Positions 1 through 19,100 of a DNA stretch of 64,000 nt are shown one piece after another. Under the pieces are notes generated by a model. That model worked only from the letters and a program-made list of their open reading frames with translations, was not told where the DNA came from and made no database searches. The stretch spans positions 15,114,919 through 15,178,918 of the forward strand of contig VZDJ01004378.1 of NCBI GenBank assembly GCA_008694505.1, read 5' to 3'. A program made the translations under genes and the position numbers. The stretch comes from Cyanoderma ruficeps (lineage: Eukaryota > Chordata > Aves > Passeriformes > Timaliidae). How positions within the stretch are numbered: the first letter of the stretch is position 1; the number at the start of each line of letters is the position of its first letter.

Positions 1-3000
1 TTATATGCAAATTTGTAACATCATCAATAACATACTTAATTGAAACTGTGTAAAACATATAACTTTAGAAAGAAGTGGCCCTTTTAATAAACGTGTTCTC
101 TCATTGGCATTTAGGATTCAAAGAGGTGTCTAATAAAGAACAACGAACAGTTCAAAGACAAGACTTGGAGAGGTTTTCATTTAAGTAAAGACAGATTTAT
201 CTTCTCACTTCAGAAAAATATCTTGGGTCTTGTTTAAAACAGTGAAGTTTATACACAATTTTTCCAACTTTTAAAACTAAAGCAATGTCATTATTCCTGT
301 CAGCTTCTAAGACACAACAAATACAACCCATTTTGGAAATAGTTGGTCCAAGACCAAAACACTTCATTTTGTTGCAGAGAAGAAGAGAGAATGAAAATGT
401 CAGGCTTTTCATCCCCTCTTCAATACTTTTCCTTTGACTTGTGAGAAATATCTGACAGCTTTATCACTGATCTGTAAGCATCTCTTTTTTCTTTGGAAGC
501 CACAATTTGTATCTTGCAAGGATCTGTCATTAAGATGCAAGTCCAAATTTATTTGAAGAAAATGAAATTAAGAAGACCATAAACCAGCAGAGGCACCACG
601 TTGGGCAAACCACCCTGGCTGGGTGACCTGGCGCCTTCTGCACACCGCACATGTCAGCAACCCTCAGGTTGACCTCCTGTAGCCGAGATCCAGTGTTTAC
701 TGGCCACTTTGGTGGGCTGAGGAGTCCAGAGCATATTTACATTTCTTTGAACAAACAAGAGTACAAAAAGAGTCAACAAAAAATAATTTCTAACAGACAA
801 CATTAAATATATCCGATGGTTTTGGTATTCACTGGAAAAACAGTTTTGTTGCCGTGTGTTTTAAGAGGGTACAAAAAGCATTATGCAACATTATTTGTTG
901 CAGTCCCACCAAGTGACACACAGCACACTGGTTTGAACACATTTGCAATCAGATCAAGAAAGTTTTCTTCAATCTTAAAATCAATTTTAAAATTCTTATT
1001 AAGGCAGCACTGCCAAAGTCTCCTGGATTAACATTCTGATGTACAGCTTCCCACTTCAACTTTGCTTCATGGCTGTCTTAATGTCTCACTGCCCAGCAGG
1101 ATTTGCTAAACTGTTTTAATCCAAAAATACACACCTCAGCCACAGCTGAGAAGCTTGATGGTTGCAGCAAAAAACTGACGAGTTACGTACTAAGTATATC
1201 TGCTGTAATTGAGTTTTATAACATAGAAGCATCCAACTGAGCTCAGCATCATGTAAAACAGACAAGTTTTTTACAATATTTCATAAGCCGGAGTGTCAAA
1301 AACTTAAAATCACATTGGAAATTTGATTTTTTTTTTCCTCCTAATCATTCCTGAAAGCAGAGGGATGGTAGTTTTGTTTTGCAGACTGTGAAGAAGCCAC
1401 ATTTTTTTTATTCACTTCCAGAGATCACACATTCATGCAGGTATTACACAATGCTGACTAGATAAAAAACATTAAACATTTAAAAATTATTACATCAAAA
1501 TAGGTGCTATAGTTATTTATTCATTTTATACTAAGATTTTAACGGATCCTGCTTCTGATGCTGCTTAATTATTTAAGATCCCACCCAAACAAACAGTAAA
1601 AAATTTCAGAAGTTACTTCTCCAGATGTATTCTAGAGTAAAATGGAAAGGAAAATGTCAAGTACTGGCCATGCACAAGTCAGCAATAAGCAGTAATAAAA
1701 CAGTAACAAAATAGCTTTAAACTGTTCAAGAATTAATGATATTTCAGATACAAACACTGTATCTTGTGAACTGTCAATTCTGCTGTTCCTTTACTAGAAA
1801 CCAGGTATTTCCTCTATGCTATGTGACCAGATATGTTCACACGTAAAGGAAAGAAACCAAGGCCAGAACCTAGCTAAAAAACACACAACCTGTCCAGCCT
1901 TAGCACAGCTGGCTGAAATAATGGCACACATCCTCAACTACATGTGAGGAATAGATTGACAGAGGGAACAGGCTGGGTAAGGATGAGTTTATTTGATCTT
2001 TCACCTATAAAGCAGCAATGTCTTGCAGCCACCTCAGAAACTGATCAGAGATAGAAAGAAACTAAAAAGAAGGACTAAAGGAATATATCATTATACCCAT
2101 TTTTTTCAGAAATATTCTGTACATCACTGGGGAGGAGCACACTGCAGCTACTGAAATAGCTCTGACAGCATCTCAGATTGTCTCCATCTTAAAAACTGCT
2201 TGTAAATCCAAAGCAAGATCATGGGTAATTTTTCCAGGGAGATTTTTTTTTAAAACTAAGATGCAATAATATATATAGCTATATAATATATATTATATAA
2301 GCATATTATATAACATATAACACCTTAGAAGTGCAAATGTACCTGTGAAATGTATTTAAATAGCATAGTAAAACATTTTGTAGGCAGGTATAGTCTCCAA
2401 TCACTTCATCAAAGCAAGAATTCGGTTTTCAGATTTTTATCAGTGCTGTTGATTCAGCACATGCTCAGAACAGATGGGAGTTGTTAGTGTACAAGAGAAA
2501 TCAGCTTTCCAAAAAAAAAAAAAAAAAAAAAANAAAAGACACAAACAGAAAAATGCCAACAACAAAAACTCCCAAAACCTTAAACTTGCTTCCCTTTACT
2601 CCATAAAGTTTATCACACCAAGAAAAGTATATCTAAGTTTCAGGCTTTTATTGGACTAACAGCCCTGATATTTTAAGCGATCACAAGCCAGGAATTGCAA
2701 AACATCACTACTAAGATCATATAGACTAGTTTTGATTTTCATATTGCAAAATTACATAGCAATTTGCCAAAGGTATCCCAAAAAAAAAAAAAAAAAGAGA
2801 ATCAGCTGCAGTGCTTCAATATGGAATATCAGAAAGCAGCACTGAATTATTTTCATTTTCCCTAGGTGAACGCTGTAAAAATCATAACTGAAAGATGTAA
2901 GACCTACAAATATTCTCCACAAAAGTCTTCTTAGACACTATTTCACTAACAATAATTTAAAGAAATTCAACCACATCTGACAGTTAACTTCCTACAATGG

Positions 3001-3756
3001 CTACCTTTTTTGGTTTAAAATTAAGAGGCAGAATGGAGTGTGTTGACAAGCATTCAAAAATTCTCTTTCAAACTGCCATCACTTTCAAGGCACATAAGTT
3101 AGATGTGAAATACCCATTTTACCCTCATTTAGAAACATCCCAGGATTTTTGTAACAGGAACTATTAAATCTTAACTTCAAGAAACCATATTGGCAAGGAC
3201 CAAAGCCTCAGAGGTGCTCCTCCTACTGGCTCCAAGACCTCTGGAGAAAAGTGGTAACAGAGCCCTCCCAGCTAGGCCAGACAGTTGTGGTGTAGCTTTT
3301 AGATCTAAGCAGACATATATTCTAGCCTAAAAAGTAAGATTGTCACACAAGTATTTGCTTTATTTATGTCACCTTTACTGAAGCTCACATGAAATTACTG
3401 CTTGTTTCCTCTCCCCTGCCAAAGAAAAAGTTCAAGAAGCCTCATCAAGCATCTTATAAAAGGAAAAATCACTCTTCCTCTCTCCTGAAAATGAACATGC
3501 TGAGCGCTAACTAAGGCATAGGGAAAAAGGCTCCTAGCACACCATGAGCAGACTCCCTTTGTCATTTTTCTTCTTTTGAAGAAACTTCATGCATCTGATG
3601 CTGCTGGCCAACACAGACTTCACACACGAATTTGTGAAGGGACTGTGCTGTTCAGCAGTCAAAGGACAGCAAAGTCTTTAGGTTTGCTTTGAACTTCAAC
3701 ATCAGGTATTACAGCTCATGTGTCGGGGTACGTACTGCCAGCAAAGAAGCACTGAC
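1..3756 (-). other. KICS2: KICS2 intron 2 (partial), no exon seen
   Basis: This stretch lies downstream of the second coding exon of KICS2 on the minus strand. The large third exon of the family, which should encode roughly residues 176-445, is not here: no long minus-strand frame carries that sequence. It must lie left of the window. The interval is AT-rich. It holds an A homopolymer with a single N at 2533, an AT-palindrome cluster around 2264-2320 and a short A run near 2780. No conserved coding sequence or recognisable transposon was found. Confidence 0.7.
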
Positions 3757-7754
<3,998 letters not shown>

Positions 7755-7772
7755 AAAGGTTCCAATAAGACC

Positions 7773-7778
7773 TTTATT
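7773..7778 (-). terminator. RPL18A: RPL18A polyadenylation signal AATAAA
   Basis: TTTATT on the plus strand reads AATAAA on the minus strand, 32 nt after the RPL18A stop codon. This gives a very short 3' UTR, as is typical of ribosomal protein genes. Cleavage is expected around 7750-7762. Confidence 0.75.
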
Positions 7779-7809
7779 GCAACACAGAGTTGACAACATG
7801 TTTTTGTAT

Positions 7810-11291
<3,482 letters not shown>

Positions 11292-11314
11292 GGCGCTCCT
11301 CCGCCGCGGCCCGC

Positions 11315-11329
11315 AGGAAAGGAAAGGGA
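11315..11329 (-). promoter_or_regulatory. RPL18A: 5' TOP-like pyrimidine tract at RPL18A start
   Basis: On the minus strand the tract CCCTTTCCTTTCCTG lies 24-38 nt upstream of the ATG. Ribosomal protein mRNAs begin with a C followed by pyrimidines (5' TOP), which places them under mTORC1/LARP1 control. The start is therefore probably a C in this tract, giving a very short 5' UTR. Confidence 0.65.
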
Positions 11330-11349
11330 CGGCCGCGTGCGCGGCAGCG

Positions 11350-11416
11350 TGACGTCACCACCCAGCCCCGCCCCCGGCGGCCCGCGTGGCGATTGGCTGC
11401 GAGCAGAGCGCGATTG
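11350..11416 (-). promoter_or_regulatory. RPL18A: CRE and two CCAAT boxes of the RPL18A promoter
   Basis: A palindromic CRE, TGACGTCA, is at 11350-11357, about 20 bp upstream of the TOP-like tract. Two ATTGG motifs on the plus strand (11392-11396 and 11412-11416) read CCAAT on the minus strand, 60-90 bp upstream of the likely start. That is the usual NF-Y position. The arrangement points to RPL18A, though a share in XPOT control is possible. Confidence 0.6.
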
Positions 11417-12309
11417 GAGCATGCAGCTGTCAGTCTCCGCGCGGCGCTGGCTTCCGGGCTGGCGGCGCCGCGTGGTCCGGCCCGACCGGCGCCAGTCCTA
11501 CCCGGTGCTCTGCGGGCAGCCCGGCCCCGGCCCCGGCCCCCTGTTCGCACCACCGAGGCCGTGGACCTGCGTGGTCCCGATAGAAGGAGACCTGGTTGTG
11601 TGTGACTCCGTCTCCCGCCCGCCCTCCTGGCGTCGGGGCAAAGGACGTGGCAGGGAGTTTCCAGCCGGAGGCACCGTAATCCCCCTCGGGGCGGTAGCCG
11701 GGAGCGGAGGGCTATCAGGGGAACCTCTCTCGCTCGTCGACCTCTGGGAGAGTGAGGCCACTGGCTACCGCCCCTGCGGATTGCCCCCACACACTCAACC
11801 CCATGGGATGCCTCTCCTTTGCGGCGGGTCCCACCGGGTGCTCATTCCCCCGTGCACCGTGAGCAGGCAGCGGCTTTGCTGGCAGGACAAGCAACTCTTT
11901 CTCGAGCTTTGAGCGCCCCACACCTTTTGAGAGTTGCGCTGCCGTAGCCTCGGGAGTGGGCTTTGCCTTGAAAGATACTGTAACAGCAGCGCGGGTGGGA
12001 CGGGTTTGTAATGCAGTTGCTCGCGTTTAGGTGGGTTTTAAGTCTGGCCCGAAGGCCACGCGGGCGTGTGGTAACGCCGACGCACGCAGACGGCGCTGCG
12101 TTGCAGAGCCCTGTGCGCAGGAGCCCAGTGCCACATGTGCAGACACAGCTGGATCACTCCTTACTGACAAGCCCATGCCAGCCCGGGCCCTGCCCTGTGC
12201 GCGTCCCCAAGCAGGTCGCTCCAGCCGTTACTGCGGAGCTCGTACGGGCGGCCCAGCCCCCCCCCGCCACCACTGACACAGCACGATTTCCAGAAACTGG
12301 AGGCAGTTC

Positions 12310-12620
12310 CGAGGTGAGCCGGGACAGCCCTAGTTTATTCCGCCGGTGCGGTCGGCTTTACAGTGGTGCCGGGGTACTGAGGCGGGGGCGGGACTACGGC
12401 TCCCAGGCTGCCCCGCAGCCGGGGCATATCCCGGCGTGCCCCGCGGTAGGCCGGTTTGGCTGAGAGGGGCGGTCCTGCTTCTCCTCCTCCTCCTCCCGCC
12501 GCCAGCCGAGGCTGCCCGGCCCGGCCCGCTCCCTGTGCTCGTGGCGGCTGCGAAGCCGTGGGGGTGGGCGGGTGCCGGCGGCGATGGAGCACTGACCGGG
12601 AAGGTACCGCCGGGGGGGCG
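12310..12620 (+). promoter_or_regulatory. XPOT: Probable XPOT transcription start and non-coding exon 1 region
   Basis: XPOT coding begins in an exon preceded by an acceptor at 16028, so a non-coding first exon must lie upstream. Candidate donors in the CpG island are GAG|GTGAGC (gt at 12314) and AAG|GTACCG (gt at 12604). I cannot decide between them, and neither start nor donor is proven. Confidence 0.35.
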
Positions 12621-13320
12621 CGGGCAGGATGCGACACGCGGAGCGGGTGACTCAGCCCGGGGGGAAGGGGCAGTGTGAGCTGAGCTGGCGGCGCCTGTGG
12701 GCTCCCGCGAGTCCCCCGCTCGGTTTCCTCAACCTGGGGCCACCTCCCCAACAGCCGAGAGGCTCCGGGGAAGCGGGGGAGGTACCGTCGCATCCGCCTG
12801 GCCCCGCTGCGGGGGAACAGCGGGGGCTGCAGGGAGCCGGGCCTCGCTGGTCCCGCCCTGCGGGTGCCACGAAAAATATCTGTTTTTCTCTGCCAGTACA
12901 CGCTGTAGTCTGCGGTGCGGTTCTGTTCGCGGGAGCTGCCGCCTGGGTGGCTGCCCATCCGCTATAGTTCCGGTGGGGGGGGGGGGNTCGTAGGACGGCA
13001 GCAAGAGGGGAGGAAGGGACCTCCCCGCACCTCCATGTTCCGCCCGTCGCGGCGTGGTGGGAGCGGTGGTTCCCTGTGGTGGGTGGTGGGGCTGGGTCAC
13101 TCCCACCGGCCCGGGACGGCGCTGCGGAGATTTAAGGACAGTCCGACGGCTGTGCCGCGGAGCTGGACACGGCGGCTGCGAATTCCCGAGCGCCCACCCC
13201 GGCCTCGCTGCGGAGCGATGTTGGCTCTTCCCAGCCACAGGAGACCGGGCTCTGACCGAGTCTGGGGCCGGGACAGGGAGGCCTTACTCCCTACCGGGAA
13301 TTCCTGCCGGTAAAATTGTG

Positions 13321-16028
13321 CCTGAAATTAAGACCTAATGTCAGTTGCAGAAAGAAAAACTTTTCTAGTCCAGTTGAAAAGCTGTCGAAGTAGCAGTAGT
13401 TACACAGCTGTTGGCTAACCGCGTGTTAGGTCAGTGTTAAGGGTCTAGAACCCGAAGGGGCTGTAAATACACCCAAAATCTGCAGCAAGCAAAACCGCAA
13501 AAAAGACTGTAAAAGATGAATTTTAAATGTCTTTGTTTTATTAGAGAGAAAACTTGAGGAAATTCAAATGAGGCACACCACTGGCTCCCCCTGTGTTATC
13601 ACATCTTGTAAATACTTAAAATGACTGCTGAACATGAAGCTTTTTATAATTGCTGATTGTTCCCGTGGTTAGCATCTGCAGTTAAAATGCTCTGAATGCT
13701 TCCATTATTGGGGTATATCTGGATCGAAGTTCACACTTTTACCACGTTTGTATTGTTAATTGGGCAGTCTTCTTCAAGTGGGTTGACTTTTTTTTTCCTC
13801 CTCCTTTCCACAATGAAAACAATCTTTACTCTCAAATGCATTTTCAAGTATTTAGTAGAGGAAAGGACGTAAATTATTTTGATGAAGCATACCTGCATGA
13901 CTTCACTGGTAATGACCTGTATCCTTCTAATTACTGTAAGATGAGTTTGCCACATCGTGTACTGCTTAACAAAGAAATAATCTCTAACTAAATAAGACAA
14001 TACTTTCTGCACAGCTGCATATTTACTACTACTGTTATCAGTTGTTTTTATAGATAAAACTTGTTTTAATGATATGCTTGATGTTATAGCCGAGTGCATT
14101 TTGCAGTAGGTTTTGTGAATTATTAGTACTATTAAAATCACCGTTCAGTTTTGCTTTTGAAGTGTAACTGGCTGGGTAAATAGATTTGTGGTAGAAAAGC
14201 TACCTGCTTAAGTAAATCTATGAGGCATGAAAAGCTATTATATTAGTTTTCTCAAGAAAAGTTTTCTCATTCAAATATTTTCTCCTTAATTGTCTTTTAC
14301 GGTTGGCTAGTCAAGATGAAACTGAGAAAAGGCTGTATGATAGAAGTTGAAATTTTAAATACTCTCATAAGGCATTTAGAAAGTTAGTAGGCCCGATTGG
14401 CATTGCTGTTGGCAATAAGTGAAGAGAATACATGTTTGAGTCACGTTATTTTTATTAGCAAAGTTTGTCACATGAGTATAAATCATCTGCCCAAAAGATA
14501 GTAATGTACTAATATCAGCAGGTAAATATGCAAAAAAAAGCCTCTGTGTATTAAATAGTCTGGAACGGACCCTAATCAAAAGATGCAATTTAAAAAAAAT
14601 CCATTTCCCCTGGACCATTTTTCCTTTTTTTAATCTGGCTCTTCTGGATGTTGATTATGGGGAAAGCAGATTGGGGGCTGGGGATGCAGAGGGAGAAGAC
14701 TCAGCACAGCAAGTTTAATCCCTAAAGATTCTGCCCCTGAGGGGGATCACTGTGACTAAGGCAGTCTGTGAGGCTTCTTTTGCCAGGAGTCATCGCTTTG
14801 TTCCAGACTTTCTGGTTTCCATACTGCCGAAACCTGCAAATTTTTTGGTATGAACTCAATTTTACTTATTAAATTGCTTTTCATTATGCACTTTGGCATC
14901 GTGTATTCTGTCTTGACTTTTCTATAAAAGTCTGCTACCACGTTCAGTTTCGGGCTCTCCTTTTCAGTTCTGCTTGCTGTTGCTTGTCACTGTGCCACCT
15001 TTCTTCCTGTGGGAGAGGGTGAACAGTAGTGTGCACAAGACACAATACTAAGAAATTAGAAGTTCTACCTATGGGTATGTAGGCAGCTTCAAACCACAGC
15101 TCCTTTGTATTTCATCTCTTCCTCTTGTCTCTTCCTTTCCCCTGCCTCCTACATACTTACGTAACAAGGCCTGATTTCGGGCCTAATTAACTATGTTACC
15201 ATGGGGGAGAGGCGGGACAGAGATCTAAAGGGTAGATGGATTTTTGTCCCCTTGTGTTACTTAAGTGTCCTAGCGTTTGACAGAGAATTTTTAATTTTTT
15301 TAAATTCTCTGTGTTTTGCTTGGGCATTGTAGAACAGCCTATAGAGGGTAGCCGTCTTTAGAACATTTGTCTAGCTCACTTGTTTATTTTACACTGAATT
15401 TTCTAAATAAAAATCATTGCTAGTAAATCAACACCCATCAGTAGGAGTAGAAAACTTTTGTTAGCAACTCACTGTGGTTTATTTCATGGTTAATTTCTAA
15501 GACACTTGTATGTGCTTGCTTTAGAGGGAAGACCTAATGACTTTCCCCCCACCATGAGAAATACTTCATAAGTGGGTGCATGAAGCATCTTATCTGTATT
15601 GGAGTTGAGTAGAGATTTTTTTTTTTTGTAGTTGAGTTTGTGGTGGGGGAGAAAAAAAAAGTGGCCTTTCATTTAAGGGGTGGATTTATGCTTATGTCAT
15701 ATCTTGCTGAAACTTCTGAATGAAATTTGAATTTAAGACTTTCAGCTGAATACTCTACATAATGCCACCTTTCTATTAGTTGTTCTCTTTTCAAGAGAAC
15801 TGAAATACATGGAGACTTAAACCTTTCCTTATTCAGTACAAAATACAGTACGGTGAAGAGTTGATTTAAGGACTTAGAGTTCTGGTATCTGTGTTGGAAG
15901 TGTGTGCATTCATGTTTAGCTGGAGTACATTATTTGAGATTTGTGGGCCAACTTGTGTCATTGTTGCTGTCCTGGTTTAATTTTTCTTGTTCTGCTGAGC
16001 AATAAAATTTCTCTTTCCCTATTTGCAG
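13321..16028 (+). other. XPOT: XPOT intron 1 (bulk)
   Basis: AT-rich DNA between the CpG island and coding exon 2, ending at acceptor tttgcag before 16029. It contains an 11-bp perfect inverted repeat at 15280-15312, reported as a finding. Small open frames show no recognisable product. Confidence 0.55.
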
Positions 16029-16094
16029 ATGGTCGTATTTTGCCCTCTAGAAGAAGTGGGCAAAGCAGTTGGGAACAGGAAACAAGGAATATAG
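16029..16094 (+). promoter_or_regulatory. XPOT: Upstream ORF in the XPOT 5' leader
   Basis: Immediately after the acceptor at 16028 the exon begins with ATG, opening a 21-codon frame that ends at TAG (16092-16094). The stop falls 8 nt before the main ATG at 16103 and in another frame. If the exon starts here in the mRNA, ribosomes meet this ORF first and must reinitiate or leak past it. No function is claimed for the peptide. Confidence 0.5.
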
Positions 16095-16102
16095 CAATAG
16101 AG

Positions 16103-19100
16103 ATGGATGAACAAGCCCTTCTAGGGCTCAACCCAAATGCTGATGCAGACTTCAGACAACGAGTATGTAATTAATTTCCTCTTCTCTCTAATAACTGGAG
16201 GTGGTATTGCAGTGCAAAAATCTCATGTTTTCATGGGTGGAGGGGGGTTTGTTGAGTTTGTTCTGCGAGCCGATGTGTAGGGTTTGTGGTTGCAAGTACA
16301 AAACAAAGTCATGTTGCAAACATGTAAGCTGAGGGGTGTGTATTATCAATTCTGTTACACTTCAGTTCAGCTGCACTTGACATGCATAGAATTTATTTTT
16401 CTGGGCTCTGTTTAAGTTTTTTCAGTTCTTTGTACTTGTTGCTCAACTCCTTACATAGATTCTCATAGAATGAAAATCAGCCACAGAAAACAATTTCCTT
16501 GAAATTAGCATGTTGATTCTTAGATGTTTTTAAACTATGATTTTAATGGATTATCCAGGTTTAGTGTCTTTTAAATGAAATATGTGGGTTTATTTGTAGT
16601 AAAGCTTGTGTTATTGTGAAGTAGGTTAAGAAGGGAATCATGGGATGTGGGTAACATCTATTGCATAAGAGATGCTCCTATGAAAAGGCATTATTTATAT
16701 AACTATTTATTGAGTAATTATCACTGCTAACTGATTACCATGTTGATTTAACTGTCTACAAGAAAACTTCTAGTAAAATCTTTCAGGAATGAGGATGTTA
16801 ATACCGTGGCTTTGTGTTCGTAAGACAAATCCTGACATGTTTAAAACAGTTACAAATGAGGTTTAATTTGCTAAGTAGCCTGTTAAATATGTTGGTTCTG
16901 GGTATTTGTCCTTTTTAAAAGGATGGATATAACTAACCTTTAGTGATCTGTCAATAGACTATCACTAAAATTGGATGCTTTTAGATTTGACCTTATAACT
17001 ATGCAGTCTACCCAGTTGAAATATTTTATAGCAGAAGGGGACCTACCTTTTTTGCTATTGTGTAAGATGTAACATAAGAGAAGTATCAAACCATTTCTGG
17101 TAAAACGATATATTAAGTATAAGAAAAGTATCACTAAGTATCACTAGTACTAACTACAGGAAATGAATTCTTATATTAGAACTTAGTTCTGAATAATTAC
17201 TTTGGGAGATGACTTTGGTAAATGGAAACCTTTATGAACTAATGCAAAAAGCAGCCCCTAAAAATATCCAATAGCCAAACCTCCCCCTTGAAATACATGC
17301 ATTCATAGGATTGAAATAATGTTGTTAATCTAATCTCTGCTTCAAAACTTGCTTTTAGTGTTCTGCATTACAGGCCACACTGAGCCTTAAAGTGATTAAA
17401 TCAAATTAACTGTTTTCAAAAGCTGTTTAGATGTCCCGATAAGCAATGTGATTTTTTAAAATTTGGTAGAAGTTTTCTTGATTTCTGTAGAAGATTCATA
17501 AACTGACAGTTTTCCAGGTGGTCAGTGTTTGAGTGTTTTTTGAGCTTGGGGTGTTGAATACAAGCAAAGTGGTTCAACAAAAACGGTGAGTTGTTTTAAG
17601 TGAAAAATCTAAATTACCACTACTTTAGAATTTGTGGAAGGAATTTTCACTTGGATGTGAACTTTCACCTATATGGAAAGGCCCTGAGCGAGCTGCTCTA
17701 GTCAACTCTGTCTCTGGAGGTTCCATCTAACCTCAACGTTTCTGATTCTATGACTTCTGTATTCAAGCAACAAGAATCTTTGTATTGACTATGAAGTGGA
17801 AATGAGTTCCTATATTAGCATTTGGAAAAAAAACCCAACCACTCAGTGTTAAGGTGATTAGGGAGCTACTGGAATGTATCCTAATAATGTTGGTTTTTTG
17901 AAGAAAAGCTGTTTTAATACAAGGGCAAGTGTGAATGAGATGTGTTGCTACATGCTTTGTTCTTTTAAAGTGAAACTTACCTTGATTTTTGCAGGCATTA
18001 GCCTACTTTGAGCAGCTCAAGATATCTCAGGATGCTTGGCAAGTCTGTGCAGAAGCATTAGCTCAGAGTATATACAGGTAATGTAACTAATAGTTTCTTA
18101 TGTTCATTGGTAATATGTGTGGGTCTGATTTAGATGTTCAGCATAATAGGCAAACTAAATTGTTGAAAGTTAATATGATCTTCATACTATTTTTAGTATC
18201 ATAGTTGGTCTGTGGCCTCTGTATAATGCCTTTAAAGGAAGAGCAATGTATAAATTAAGCTCCATATTAGTACCCTAAAGACTGCTGGTTTTTGAAATCC
18301 AGGGGAAAAGAAGTGGCTGAGAATTGCCCACTGTGAGACTATAGACTTTATATGACTGATCTCATAAGTAGTTCCTTGTCCCTGTTCTATGGAGTAGGCC
18401 ATCCCATTTTTCAAGATGCAGAGAGTGTGTAATCACCACTATTTTTGCACATAGTTGTGTATTTACATCAAAAATATTAGGTTGTCACTGTTTTACAGAA
18501 TAATTCAATTTGGAAGGAAATTGAGGAGTGCAGATCTCCTGAAGAACAGCAGTAGTTTATAGTGAATGCTATTTTGTAAATGATTTATCAAAACTACTGA
18601 CTCCTGCAGAATGTGCAGTAATTAAAACCACATAAGATTAGAAATTATAATCTTTAAAAAATACATTATGGTTGTTGCAAGTTTTAGATAATAAGATGAA
18701 AACGCGGTGTGGATAACAGAGCCTGTGGAATGTCTGTACTTAATCTAAACTTCGGTTTGTCTTTACCTTTGATTTTTAAGATGCTGAGTACAACTTGCAC
18801 TTAGTGTAGTAGTAGGCCTGGAACATACTGTTGAAGCCTGACAGATTTTTGTAAGGGCAGGATACAATAGGTATTGTAGTTTTGTTTGTTCAATACTGAA
18901 ATCAAGCCATAACATAGAGATGGTTATAGAAAAAAAGACTAATATCAAACGCAAATATTAGTTTAACAGTTGCTAATTTCTGCCAGATTAACTGCTTCAC
19001 TATTTGTCATTTTTGCTTTGAAGTAACAGGAGCAACAGGTTTGTTTTTTTCAGGTGCCAAAGGAGCAATCTGATTGTAATATTTGAGGCATTTTTTTCTT

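Noticed and set aside
197..412. 71-codon minus-strand frame as a further KICS2 exon
   Set aside because: Its translation does not match the KICS2 C-terminal region, and no suitable splice context was evident.
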